Notes: generated by a model from the sequence alone, not told the origin. A stretch of 64,000 nt of DNA from Girardinichthys multiradiatus (GCF_021462225.1 NC_061797.1:21971093-22035092), one strand, 5' to 3'; positions 49,298 to 57,962 are shown, counted from the first letter of the stretch. A program made the numbers and translations.

Positions 49298-49639
49298 ATG
49301 TCTGCACGTATAAAAAGGAATGTACCATTATTCAGAGCCTTGTTTGAGGCCACCCCGCAGAAGCGCAAAGATATTCTTGCACACTGCTCTCCTGACTTTC
49401 TTCAGGCTCTGTGCGAGATTGCACTGAATATCCTAAAAGGTAACATTAAACTATCTCCATCTCAACACCGGAAATTGAAGAAGCAAAGAAAAATCATCAG
49501 ATTGTTGGGTGATAAAAAAAACGGAATAAAAATTAAACAGCTGGCTCTCAAAAGGCAACGAGGTGGTTTTATTCTCCCCATCTTAACGGCTCTTGCACCC
49601 TTGATCGGTGATCTAGTGGGTGGTATAATCAGGAGATAA
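49298..49639 (+). CDS. PX-like small basic virion protein with hydrophobic C-terminus
   Basis: 113 residues, open from the ATG at 49298. The N-terminal two thirds are strongly basic (KKQRKIIRLLG, KIKQLALKRQRGG); the last 25 residues are hydrophobic and glycine-bounded (GGFILPILTALAPLIGD, then LVGGIIRR). This layout resembles the PX-type proteins of Polintons and adintoviruses and the adenoviral core peptides released by the viral protease. The RGG/GGF junction is a candidate protease site; that is inference. The stop codon overlaps the next start by one base (TAATG). Confidence 0.65.
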   Translation: MSARIKRNVPLFRALFEATPQKRKDILAHCSPDFLQALCEIALNILKGNIKLSPSQHRKLKKQRKIIRLLGDKKNGIKIKQLALKRQRGGFILPILTALAPLIGDLVGGIIRR

Positions 49640-50052
49640 TGTCTCTCAGAACATCGCAGAAGATGTTTCTCATTTCACCTCATCAATTCAAGCGTCTGAC
49701 CCAGTCAGACACGTCCATCAGACAGACGGCGGAGGAGAATTTGGATGCTGAAATGAGAGCGATAATAAACGAGCCGGGTTTGACTTCTTATGAAAAAATC
49801 AAGAAATATGATGCACTTTTCCAGAGGTATCTGACTCTACTCAAGCAAGGTGTGAAAGAAGAACAGCGGGTAAGTTTAACGCTGCAGCGTGACACAGAGG
49901 TTCCTGAACATGAGCGGTCCCAAGAAAAACAAGGCCCAGGGCAGGACGAGGCCCCTAAGGATCAGGTTGTTACGGATGTACTGAAAAGCCTACCGAAGCA
50001 TAACCGTAAAAATGCTGAGTACTTTTTGATGAAATTATTATTAAAGAAGTGA
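49639..50052 (+). CDS. Conserved-looking Polinton protein of unknown function
   Basis: 137 residues, open. It is predicted helical in two blocks: residues about 20-75 (AEENLDAEMRAII, then YEKIKKYDALFQRYLTLLKQG) and about 112-137 (VTDVLKSLPKHNRKNAEYF, then MKLLLKK). Between them is a charged, Gln/Glu/Pro-rich linker. No enzyme motif is visible. The start overlaps the stop of the PX-like gene by one base, so the two are probably translated from the same transcript or were kept together by selection. It could be a scaffold or core protein; I cannot tell. Confidence 0.6.
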   Translation: MSLRTSQKMFLISPHQFKRLTQSDTSIRQTAEENLDAEMRAIINEPGLTSYEKIKKYDALFQRYLTLLKQGVKEEQRVSLTLQRDTEVPEHERSQEKQGPGQDEAPKDQVVTDVLKSLPKHNRKNAEYFLMKLLLKK

Positions 50053-50078
50053 GAGTTGGACTTCGCGAGGTGAATTTG

Positions 50079-50088
50079 TATATAAAGG
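50079..50088 (+). promoter_or_regulatory. TATA box upstream of the 118-residue gene
   Basis: TATATAAAGG, 23 bp before the ATG at 50111 and just after the previous stop at 50052. Confidence 0.45.
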
Positions 50089-50110
50089 GAATTTTGTAAA
50101 GGGGTCCCAC

Positions 50111-50467
50111 ATGATTGACTTGTTGAAAAATCTCATCCTTCCGTTTAAAAAATCTGGAGCATGGCTACCCCAAGGGTGGTCAGACTTTCTACATAACTTG
50201 TCAGAGGTAAACATCCCCATATCTTCAGTCATTAACCCTTATGCTCGTGAAGAATATAGACAGTTCAAAACAGGGGGTACATCTATTGAAAATGGGGGTA
50301 CACCCCCCAGCGTTAAGCAGAGAAGAACAAGAAGAAGAAGGCAGATAACTCATTCTCCCCATTGGTCGAGATCCGAGCTGGAAGATTCAAAAAATGCTGA
50401 TGGGAAGTCAAAAAAGTATCTTCGTAAGACGACACTACCACCCCGATGGATTACATTTTCACCATAA
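50111..50467 (+). CDS. Unknown small Polinton protein, Arg-rich
   Basis: 118 residues, open. The N-terminal half is mixed hydrophobic (MIDLLKNLILPFKKSGAWLP). The middle has the doublet GGTSIENGGTPP followed by an Arg cluster (KQRRTRRRRQ) that could bind nucleic acid or act as a nuclear signal; the C-terminus is Lys/Pro-rich. It is the last gene on the + side and has its own TATA-like box. I do not recognise it. A late virion or DNA-binding role is only a guess. Confidence 0.55.
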   Translation: MIDLLKNLILPFKKSGAWLPQGWSDFLHNLSEVNIPISSVINPYAREEYRQFKTGGTSIENGGTPPSVKQRRTRRRRQITHSPHWSRSELEDSKNADGKSKKYLRKTTLPPRWITFSP

Positions 50468-50503
50468 ACCATTATAAGAAAATGAAACATGTAGCCTATT
50501 TCT

Positions 50504-50516
50504 TTTATTCAATAAA
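50504..50516. terminator. Back-to-back poly(A) signals for the two converging gene sets
   Basis: TTTATT (AATAAA on -) at 50504-50509 is followed one base later by AATAAA on + at 50511-50516. It lies 37 bp after the last + stop (50467) and about 130 bp beyond the last - stop (50645). Confidence 0.65.
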
Positions 50517-50644
50517 ATATTTATTATATTATATTTTCAAGTCTAGCTTCGTTCTCTACTTCACACACTAACATATGATGTCATTACACAAATATTATAT
50601 CATAAGAAAAAACAAACAATGGAAAAAAAAAAAAAAAAGACAAT

Positions 50645-51187
50645 TTAAATTCCATAACAATCCAGAAACATCTCCAAAGAGCATGTTCCGTGAGTATAAA
50701 ATGTACAACTTTGATTAATGACACATTTCTGATATTTTTTCACAAAGTTAGATACCATTAAATCATTCTTAATCACATCTCCGGTGTATTTCGACAACAC
50801 TTGCTGCAGTGATAATCCGCACGCTCTATGACATAGATAAAAAATGCAATGGTGACCGCACACAGTGGACATAGTGTTTTGAAGCTGATTATTATGATAC
50901 AATATTTTTGAGGATCTGTCTTCTAAAAATGTTATGATGCTTGACGGGTAGAACTCGAAATCCGGAGAGAATCCATAAGAGTCAAAAAAGCTGGATTGAC
51001 CATTCTCATCCAAAGTCAGAGCTAACCAGTGTTCTCCAGGCATGTGTGAAGGATGTGTGTTCACAATAAAGTAGGCCGGCTCTGGGAATTTGTCAGCTAG
51101 CAGCGGGAGCTGGTCGCACGGCCACACACCGCAAAACAAATCTCCCAGCAGATGACGCATCAGGCTCTCAATTTCATGATTATTCAT
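50645..51187 (-). CDS. Adenain-like cysteine protease (C5 type)
   Basis: Maturation protease that would cleave capsid and core proteins during virion assembly. 180 residues, open. The active-site order matches adenoviral protease: His53 in GEHWLAL, Asp69 in FFDSYG, Gln103 in QLQNTMS (oxyanion hole) and nucleophile Cys110 in VCGHHC. Adenain has 204 residues with the triad near 54, 71 and 122, so the spacing is similar. It starts 11 bp after the major capsid stop. The frame has no lesion, unlike the element's replication genes. Confidence 0.9.
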   Translation of the reverse strand: MNNHEIESLMRHLLGDLFCGVWPCDQLPLLADKFPEPAYFIVNTHPSHMPGEHWLALTLDENGQSSFFDSYGFSPDFEFYPSSIITFLEDRSSKILYHNNQLQNTMSTVCGHHCIFYLCHRACGLSLQQVLSKYTGDVIKNDLMVSNFVKKYQKCVINQSCTFYTHGTCSLEMFLDCYGI

Positions 51188-51198
51188 GCCTGATTAGA

Positions 51199-52506
51199 TT
51201 AATAATAATCCACCAGCACACGCCTCTTTGAATCAATCTCTAAAATAGAGTCATAACAAGCGTAGATGATCAGCGTGGTGGTATGAGGCAACGGGTTTCT
51301 GAAACGCATTTCCAGTCTTAAATTCCCACTGGAAACTGGAGATAGAGCATCTGTGTCCTCACCCGGATTAAGATTAAATGCGAATAGAGAGTATCCTTGA
51401 TTAAATTCCCGACGTGTTATACTCAGCGGAAGATCTTTTAGATGTCGTCCTGTAGCCGTAAACAAGTTGTAATACTCTCTCACTGAATTACCTTGGTTAA
51501 AATTGGGCTGGAAGGCCTTAGCTGGAATTTGTCTGCCATCCTTACACAAAGCTAAATATTCCATATCAAAATGATTAAAGTCAAACGGATTGAGATTGCG
51601 TGTTCCTGTAAAAGCGTCATGATCCAGTAACGCAATCACCACATACTTGGGAAAGACGCCTAAGAAAAGATTCTCTTGGTTGCATACCCTTGAATTTTCA
51701 GGGATGGAATATGTTTTTACATTCACACGTGAAAGTGGATACAGAGCATTTGCTTTCATTAAAGCTGTAGTGTGACCCAGTCGTACAGCTGGAGAGACGG
51801 TAACTTTTTTGATAAAAAGAGATGCTCCTAATATCCTGAGTTTGAAAGTAGAGTCTCTTGCGGCCATGAGACAAAAGGCATCGTTGGCTCTTGTAAGTTT
51901 AATTTTGAGGTCAACAGAGTTTAAAAGAAGTCTTTCACAGAAAAATATGTCTGCATGCAGGGGGCCTAGGAGATGTACCTCCCTGGAATTTGCCGTAAAG
52001 CCTGCTCTGCTGTTAAGACCTTGGTTAGGGCCGTTAGTTGTAACAATAGAGTTCAGAGCCCCTGCAGTGTCTTTATAAAAAAGACCAGAGCTAAACTGAC
52101 TTTTTAAAGAATCCTCAGAAAAGTTTAACAATGTCTCAATCATGGCTCTATACGGATGTGTAGCGCTGGATTGTGAAATCAATCGATCTCCGAGAGTGAC
52201 GTCACACTGACTGAAGATGGTGTTTAACGGGTAGTTGATGAGCCCTACAGGTGCATCATCCGGCAGGTTTGTTCCATCCTCGTTAGTAATTTTCACTCTG
52301 AGATGCAACAGTGTATCGTTGAGATCTAGATACTTTTCTCCATCTCCCGGAATGAAAAACTCGATCGGGCCTCCATCGGTGATTGCTGATAAAGGCTGGA
52401 TCTCGGTGTAAATTTTATCTTCAATCGATAACTGCGTCATCGGGGCAGAAAATAAGTCCAACTCTGCCAGCGTGCACTCTGATGATTTGTTATGTAAAAG
52501 AGCCAT
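51199..52506 (-). CDS. Polinton major capsid protein (double jelly-roll type)
   Basis: Main shell protein. 435 residues, open. The N-terminal region has the pattern typical of Polinton capsids (IQPLSAITDGGPIEFFIPGD, then YLDLNDTLLHLRVKI). Later come LLGPLHADIFFCERLLLNSVDLKIKLTR at the junction of the two barrels, a YPLSRVNVKTY segment and NLRLEMRFRNPLPHTTTLIIY near the end. The assignment rests on length, this pattern and position next to the protease; a structure prediction would confirm two barrels. Confidence 0.88.
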   Translation of the reverse strand: MALLHNKSSECTLAELDLFSAPMTQLSIEDKIYTEIQPLSAITDGGPIEFFIPGDGEKYLDLNDTLLHLRVKITNEDGTNLPDDAPVGLINYPLNTIFSQCDVTLGDRLISQSSATHPYRAMIETLLNFSEDSLKSQFSSGLFYKDTAGALNSIVTTNGPNQGLNSRAGFTANSREVHLLGPLHADIFFCERLLLNSVDLKIKLTRANDAFCLMAARDSTFKLRILGASLFIKKVTVSPAVRLGHTTALMKANALYPLSRVNVKTYSIPENSRVCNQENLFLGVFPKYVVIALLDHDAFTGTRNLNPFDFNHFDMEYLALCKDGRQIPAKAFQPNFNQGNSVREYYNLFTATGRHLKDLPLSITRREFNQGYSLFAFNLNPGEDTDALSPVSSGNLRLEMRFRNPLPHTTTLIIYACYDSILEIDSKRRVLVDYY

Positions 52507-52554
52507 TATTTAAATATATCAAAACATGCGGATGACTTCCTTCCTCTTCGTTTG

Positions 52555-52950
52555 TCAGCTCCAACTGATCTCCTTTTTCGCGTTTGTCATTGTTTTTTTA
52601 ACCGTCCTTAAACGATCACCGGGGGGTCTTGTTCTGGGTCTTTTGGATAAAACCATAATTCCTGAACCTTCTTGACCTTCGGTGTGTGTAGAACCACTCA
52701 TTTTACTCACGGCTCTACCGATGACATCCGAAGCGATATTTGATGCAGCCGTTTTAAGATGGGGTTTTGCAATAGCAAATCCTTTTTTAACCAGAGGGGA
52801 TACGAAGCGGAATAATTTTCAAAATAATGATCCGATTCCGCGTCCATACATGACCGGGGCCCCATAAAACCCTGGCAGATTACTGCCTGATTGACTTACA
52901 TATTAATTTACAAAGCGATTTGGATCACGTCTCAGACTTAGATGTGCCAT
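52555..52950 (-). pseudogene. Small basic/glycine-rich virion-type protein, two nonsense codons
   Basis: 132 codons in one frame from the ATG at 52950, broken by TAA at codon 16 and TGA at codon 44, otherwise open. After a Gly/Tyr-rich start (PGFYGAPVMYGRGIGSL) comes an amphipathic helix-like segment (LFRFVSPLVKKGFAIAKP), then a basic tail (LSKRPRTRPPGDRLRT). In Polintons a protein of this layout lies between the penton and major capsid genes and is compared with adenoviral minor/core proteins; the family assignment here is inference. Its TATA-like box is at 53024-53033. Confidence 0.65.
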
Positions 52951-53023
52951 GTTCTCTCTTGCCTGCTTGATGCAGTGTTGAAGGACCAGGGTAATATGAA
53001 TGATAATCAATCAGTCTTAGAGG

Positions 53024-53033
53024 TTATATATAT
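53024..53033 (-). promoter_or_regulatory. TATA-like box upstream of the small virion gene
   Basis: TATATATAAC on the minus strand, 73-83 bp before the ATG at 52950 and just downstream of the penton stop. Confidence 0.35.
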
Positions 53034-53054
53034 CTCTGTTTATACAAATAAAAT

Positions 53055-53825
53055 TTATCTCAGGCTACGTTGTGATATCACCGGTTTGAAGTGTAGTCTT
53101 ACGATGGTCTTACCATAGACGAAATTTACAGGAACATTTTGGTCCGATTTAATTTCTATATTGATATTTTCAATATGTCTTCTGGAAACTGGAAGGTAGT
53201 GGGCAGGGTTAAACGTCAGAGTAACCATATCACTGAAGTCGCCTTGTACTTTGACGGTCCGCAGTAAAGGCGCAAAAGTGTCGCCTACTATTTGCGGGCT
53301 GACCTCGTCGCTGTAACAGTATAGGTGATAGAAACCAGCCTTTATATCTGCCGGAAAAGGAGCCAGTTTTGGTTCAGATACATGAATCCATTCCCCTGGT
53401 TTCACGCCCATCATATAAGCCAGAGTGTTGAAGAAGCGTATATCATACGGACCGCTTGCTTGAAATGCAAATCTCTTTTGAACTTTGCTGAATTTAATGC
53501 GGATACCTGAGTTCATTTTTTTGAAAAACAGTTCCATCTCAGTCTCGAGTTGAATAGCGCTGTTATAGTAGCCACTTCTGATCCTTTGCGTATTGATCTC
53601 CACATCGCCAACCTTCCTCCATTCAAAGTAGGCATCATAATCCGGTAAATTATGCCATGTATGAGGGTATGAAATCTCTACTAATGCAACCATCCATTGG
53701 CCTTCTAAATCAATATGTTGAGCTAAATTTACACGGAAACTCGAACTGGTATTTTTAAACACTTCCATGCTAGCATTAGAGGGAAGGGTAATGTAAAAAC
53801 CGTCATCCTCTGCCTTGCGTTCCAT
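53055..53825 (-). CDS. Polinton minor capsid protein (penton-like, single jelly-roll type)
   Basis: Expected to occupy the capsid vertices. 256 residues, open. The N-terminus (FYITLPSNASMEVF, then NTSSSFRVNLAQHIDLEGQWMVALVEISYP) is the recognisable signature of Polinton penton proteins. The C-terminal third (NPAHYLPVSRRHIENINIEI, then VRLHFKP) carries the second conserved block. It lies 39 bp after the integrase stop and before the small virion gene, as in other Polintons. Confidence 0.87.
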   Translation of the reverse strand: MERKAEDDGFYITLPSNASMEVFKNTSSSFRVNLAQHIDLEGQWMVALVEISYPHTWHNLPDYDAYFEWRKVGDVEINTQRIRSGYYNSAIQLETEMELFFKKMNSGIRIKFSKVQKRFAFQASGPYDIRFFNTLAYMMGVKPGEWIHVSEPKLAPFPADIKAGFYHLYCYSDEVSPQIVGDTFAPLLRTVKVQGDFSDMVTLTFNPAHYLPVSRRHIENINIEIKSDQNVPVNFVYGKTIVRLHFKPVISQRSLR

Positions 53826-53864
53826 TATGCTGTATGAATCATTAGGTTTTAGTACACACCTATT

Positions 53865-54952
53865 TTATACGTTTCGTAGTTCATCAAACTTGATCCAACT
53901 GTTGAATTTCTAAGGCCAATTTTTCCAGCGTACAAAAACCTGTTTGACACCCTTGACGGTGCGTTGATTTAACATTTTCTCCACTTGATACATCTTGTCC
54001 TTAAATATTTTTACTTTTTGAAGTTCCTCAGCGTAAAAAGAACCCTCAATAGGTTCTCCATCCAAATCTTTGAGTTTGTATACAGGAGGAGATCGGGGTA
54101 TCCGCTCATACACTGTAAACACTTCATCCGTAAAACTCTGTTTGTATTTTTTGTCAAACACTCCACGTACCTTGGATATTCTGACAAGATCCCCCTGTTA
54201 AAACGTTGTCACTGAGTCCTTGCAATATCTGTTGGAGGTAACATCGTACAGATTCTGAAACACTTGAAAGGCATTTTCTGAGGTCACTTCCATTGGGCTC
54301 ATCTTATTGCTGGTGTGGTAGCTGTGGTTGTAGCTTCTAGTTAAATTTTGCAGGACGTCAATGTACCGCCGGGTGTTGTTAGCAGTAAAATATCTCCACA
54401 TCCTTGTTTTTAACGTACGGTTAAACCTCTCAACCACAGAGGCTTTTACTTCACTTGCTGTGGCAAAATGTTCAATACCGTGCTTCTCCATTAGAAGCTT
54501 AAATTTCTTGTTAAAATATTATTTCCCTGCATCAGTCTGAAGTTTTTTTGGGACCTGACTTTCTTTAAAAACTGATTCAAAAGCCTTTAGCACCTCTGCA
54601 GCAGTTTTCCTCTTCAAAACACGTACATACGCCCTCTTTGAAAAGATGTCAAGACTGTTAATAAATAATTGTAACCGTCATTTTCCTTGGCCAGAGCTTG
54701 CATGTCACAGAGATCGGCTTGGAACTGTCTCAATGGTCTGGTGACAAAAACTCTGTTTCTCGGGAACTTTATTCTTGCAGGTTTATGTAGAGTATAGGTA
54801 TCTTCTCCCGATAAAAAATCTTTAACTTTTCCAACCGCTACCTTCTTCCCCGTTTCATCTTGTATAACCCTCCTCAACCTTTCTAAACCCCCTAAACTTC
54901 CAGGATTTGATGGGTTGTAATATACATTTTTCATGATCCTTCTTTCAGACAT
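53865..54952 (-). pseudogene. Polinton retroviral-like integrase with C-terminal chromodomain
   Basis: Would insert the element and create the 6-bp duplication. About 360 codons from the ATG at 54950-54952 to the stop at 53865. Catalytic Asp in FQADLCDM, Asp in LQTDAGK, and Glu in VVERFNRTLK. The C-terminal chromodomain has YQVEKMLNQR and VFVRWKNWP, with its last helix following. Lesions: one frame change near 54614-54660, TAA at 54519-54521 just after the second Asp block, TAA at 54198-54200, and TAG at 53910-53912 inside the chromodomain. This is the most damaged core gene. Confidence 0.92.
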
Positions 54953-55017
54953 CCCAGTTTTATGCTCACTCTGACGACTACTTGTTAAATAATGAATAAA
55001 ACAAACACCTGAGGGTA

Positions 55018-55025
55018 TATTTATA
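55018..55025 (-). promoter_or_regulatory. TATA box upstream of the integrase
   Basis: TATAAATA on the minus strand, 66 bp before the integrase ATG, in a 248-bp AT-rich spacer with no gene. Confidence 0.5.
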
Positions 55026-55200
55026 CTTCTTTTTTTTTTATTTTATACCCGTATTTAATAGAGAAACAGAAAAAAAAAAACATTCAGATAATAAAGATCA
55101 ATTCAAACATTGCAATCTTTAAAAAAAACAAAAACAAAACTGTTATATATGTATACCAGTAGAAAGCTGAGAGAGAATACAGAAAAGACAAAACAAGTCA

Positions 55201-56125
55201 TCAATCATCTGAGATCGGATCGTAGCACTCTGAGACAGAGTTAAGCTGCTTGAGACAATCATTACCGCTCATCTTATCGTACATATCAGTGATTGCACTA
55301 TGGAAGCCTTGTACCGATTTCAGTTCATATAAAACAGTCTCAGCAATCGTTTTCACTCTGAAGTCATCTGCTTGTATGCGTCGAAGTGTCAGAAGTTTCC
55401 GAATAGCAGGAAGGAGCTTGGGGTTTACGAGTCGTCGCACGATGCGTTGAAAGTTGACTTGGTAATACTCCTCCTCCAATATCTCCAGGCACTGATGCTG
55501 TCGTTGGCTCGGGTGGTTCGTCATGCACCCTTAACAGGTTTCTTTGACATAGTTCAAACAGGTTATGTTGAATAAATGAAGTTGCTGTTTTCACCGTATT
55601 GATGAGAGCGCTTGAGATCCAGCCGTCAATTTCATCACCCTGATTACTCTCCTCCTCCTCTGGTGAAGGCTGAGGGGCAGGTATCGGGTCTGGAGTTGGT
55701 GGGGAGGGTGAGTAGCTGATGATTGCCTTGTCCTCCATGATCACCCTCTTGTCTTCAGGTTGGATATCTGTGTGTACAGACTCAGCCACGCATAGTGGTT
55801 AATAGAGGCCGGGTGAAGGCGGATGATACGATCTGAGGTTGTATCCAGTCGGTGTCCCTGAACTGAATAGGGACTCAAAGAGCTGCGACGATGAGGCGAC
55901 TGGTGAGTAGAGGTCTGGAGAAGGTGGATGATATGGCCCAGTGTTGAAGCTTTTATCATCATGATCAGGAGAGAAGACGGTCTCTTCTTGCTGGCTGTAG
56001 AGGTCCCAGTATGGTGTTTTCCCGTACATTCTCAAGGTCTGCCGCCCACCGTTATGAAGAAGAAGAGTCTGTGAGCTCGCAGTTAGACCCTGATATATAG
56101 CGCAGGAAGGTGGCAGGGTCCTCAA
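55201..56125 (-). pseudogene. Unknown Polinton right-end gene, proline-rich with helical C-terminus
   Basis: I do not recognise it. Read from 56125, it contains a Pro/Tyr repeat (YHPPSPDLYSP, later YHPPSPGLY), an in-frame TAA at 55799-55801, then a second low-complexity part (PSPPTPDPIPAPQPSP) followed by an acidic EEEE stretch. Near 55450-55520 the likely frame changes and continues to the stop at 55201 as a charged helical region (QRIVRRLVNPKLLPAIRKLL). This assumes one gene with one stop and one frameshift. Two overlapping genes (55364-55789 and 55201-55524) are the alternative. Confidence 0.5.
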
Positions 56126-56174
56126 GAAGGGGAGTGGGTCCTCAAAAGAGGGTGGGTCCTCAAAAGAGGGTGGG
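56119..56174. repeat. 18-bp tandem repeat between the two right-end genes
   Basis: Three copies of TCCTCAAAAGAGGGTGGG, the first with changes, spanning the end of the 215-residue gene and the spacer after it. Confidence 0.8.
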
Positions 56175-56807
56175 CTTTAGATCCACAACAGGGAACGTCA
56201 GGATTCTTTTCACTGACATAACATCAATCCAGCAGCGTGAGTTTTTGAAAAGGTTGGAAAGACGCTGTCCAATTTCGTTCATCTTCTCAACCCAAGCATC
56301 ATACGGTAGAGCCAGCACAGTCTTGAATACACCGCAGTTCTGATTGAATGCCTCCAACACAAACAGATCTGAGGGGGTCGTCTGGTTATTCTTGCGTTTG
56401 CTTGCCTGAAAAGACCAGCGGCCATTTGCTGTGGTTTTTGACCCCCACACTGCACTAAAGAGAGGTTCTCTCGCAGCTATTTCGACATCAGAAGGACACA
56501 TTCTCATCCTTTTTGCTGGTCGAGGAGAGCTTTCATCTTCATCCTCCCTTTCGTACACTGAGACTGATTCAGGGTTATCGTTAAGGTGTGGGATTGCCAG
56601 CCGTAACACAGCCCAGTCGTTGTGGGTGAGAGTACACAGAGCCAATGATCCATTAAATACCTTGTCTTGATCCAATTGATACAGGCAGAGCTCTCCTATT
56701 TCGTACATGAAAATATACCCCCAGCTACCGCTCAGTCCATATGGTTCCAAAGACCACTCTTCCTGCAGAGTGTCGAACGGAGGCCTTTGTACCTTTCTTC
56801 GGGGCAT
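56160..56807 (-). CDS. Unknown Polinton protein, first gene inside the right repeat
   Basis: 215 residues from the ATG at 56805-56807, open. The N-terminal half is rich in aromatic residues (EWSLEPYGLSGSWGYIFMYE, LCLYQLDQD). The middle has an acidic stretch followed by a nuclear-signal-like basic motif (EREDEDESSPRPAKRMRM). The C-terminal half includes WGSKTTANGRWSFQASKRK and ends KRILTFPVVDLKPTLF. TATTTAAA on the opposite strand reading (TTTAAATA, 56874-56881) lies 67 bp upstream of the ATG, almost the spacing seen for the integrase. Its place just inside the terminal repeat mirrors the spliced gene on the left. No homolog recognised; the stop lies within the 18-bp tandem repeat. Confidence 0.6.
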   Translation of the reverse strand: MPRRKVQRPPFDTLQEEWSLEPYGLSGSWGYIFMYEIGELCLYQLDQDKVFNGSLALCTLTHNDWAVLRLAIPHLNDNPESVSVYEREDEDESSPRPAKRMRMCPSDVEIAAREPLFSAVWGSKTTANGRWSFQASKRKNNQTTPSDLFVLEAFNQNCGVFKTVLALPYDAWVEKMNEIGQRLSNLFKNSRCWIDVMSVKRILTFPVVDLKPTLF

Positions 56808-56873
56808 CCATTTCACGGCGCATATGCCTGTAGACAGCGAATGCTGCAGGTAAATTGTTGCGTTTTCCGCTAG

Positions 56874-56881
56874 TATTTAAA
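56874..56881 (-). promoter_or_regulatory. TATA-like box for the right-end gene
   Basis: TTTAAATA on the minus strand, 67 bp before the ATG at 56807, just inside the right terminal repeat. Confidence 0.4.
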
Positions 56882-56920
56882 ACAAACAATGAAGAACGCC
56901 CCTAATGACAAAATCCTATT

Positions 56921-57956
56921 AGCGCGCTTAGTTACGCCCCTTGGCCATACCCACCCCCCCCCCCCCCCCCCCCGAGACACCTCAGCAACAGCGCAGACGC
57001 GTTAATTCATTAAACAGTGGATGTGTATTGTCAGACAATGCTCCAGACTTATAGCCAGGAAAATACCATTTTTCTCTTAATTACTCTTTGAGTACAGTTG
57101 GTGTGAAGACTGTCTGAGACAAGTTGTCTGCTTTAATTCAATAAACAGTGACATGTCTGAGGATTTTATAACCTTTATTTTTTATTTTTTCAGTTTCTTG
57201 TTACGTTTTACATAGACATACTGGTTACAACCTCTGGCTCCCACGTGGAATGAGGAGAAAACTGTTTTCTCTAAATCATCAAGATCTCTAAGATGAAAAA
57301 AAGAAAAGCTTAAGGTAAGTAAAATTATCATCCATTTTACCAAATGGAGTCTCTCATGATTCCAAACAAAGTCTTTTAGCTGTAGAATCCATTCCTAATT
57401 TGGAAACAGGATGCTGAGCACTCATAACATTTTTTTTTTTTTGGTTTCTCCATTTTAGATCATCTCTACAACAGAAGCCAATTCATCCTTCTTTTCTAAA
57501 TAGCATCTAAATAACCCCCTGTGTTAAAACAAAATGAATTTACAATATGTCAGGTTCTCTCTTCTTATCAGAATTTCGTGTGATGTGCCTGCATTAAATT
57601 GAGTGACCTTTTAAAGTGGAGAAACTACATGTTTTGTTTTTAGATGTAAAAAAAAACATACAATTAGAAAGATTCGCTTCCTTATAATGACAACTTCCGG
57701 TTAATGACAACATCCGATTAATGATGATATCCGGCTAATGACAACATCCGATTAATGATGATATCCGGCTAATGACAACATCCGATTAATGATGATATCC
57801 GGCTAATGACATCCGATTAATGATGATATCCGGTTACGTCACAGGAAGCCCCAGCCACCGGAAGTCCCGCCCTAGGATGTCCCAGCCACCGGAAGTCCCG
57901 CCCACCTGTCAAAATGTTCACACCTCGTTTGATTGAAGGGTGTCCTTTATGTGTGT
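56921..57956 (-). repeat. Polinton right terminal inverted repeat
   Basis: Inverted copy of 41866-42815, about 86 bp longer. Two differences explain most of the extra length: more copies of the roughly 30-bp unit containing GATGATATCCGGCTAATGAC (about 57700-57835), and a C tract of about 20 at 56952-56972 against about 7 G on the left. Confidence 0.93.
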
Positions 57957-57962
57957 CTCCAG

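Larger units (their letters stand above)
41866..57956. mobile_element. Polinton/Maverick (adintovirus-like) element, 16.1 kb
   Basis: Self-synthesising DNA transposon or endogenous virus of the Polinton class. Both termini begin ACACACATAAAGG when read inward and are flanked by the same 6 bp, CTCCAG (41860-41865 and 57957-57962), the length expected for Polintons. Long terminal inverted repeats enclose the complete expected gene set: protein-primed DNA polymerase B, packaging ATPase, integrase with chromodomain, adenain-like protease, major capsid protein and penton-like protein, plus small accessory genes. Left-half genes read on + and right-half genes on -, converging near 50500. Several genes carry stops or frameshifts, so this copy is a fossil, yet the target duplication and the repeats are well preserved. 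Confidence 0.96.

Noticed and set aside
51809..52867. Plus-strand open frames opposite the capsid and small virion genes
   Set aside because: They are antisense shadows of the minus-strand genes and contain no motif.
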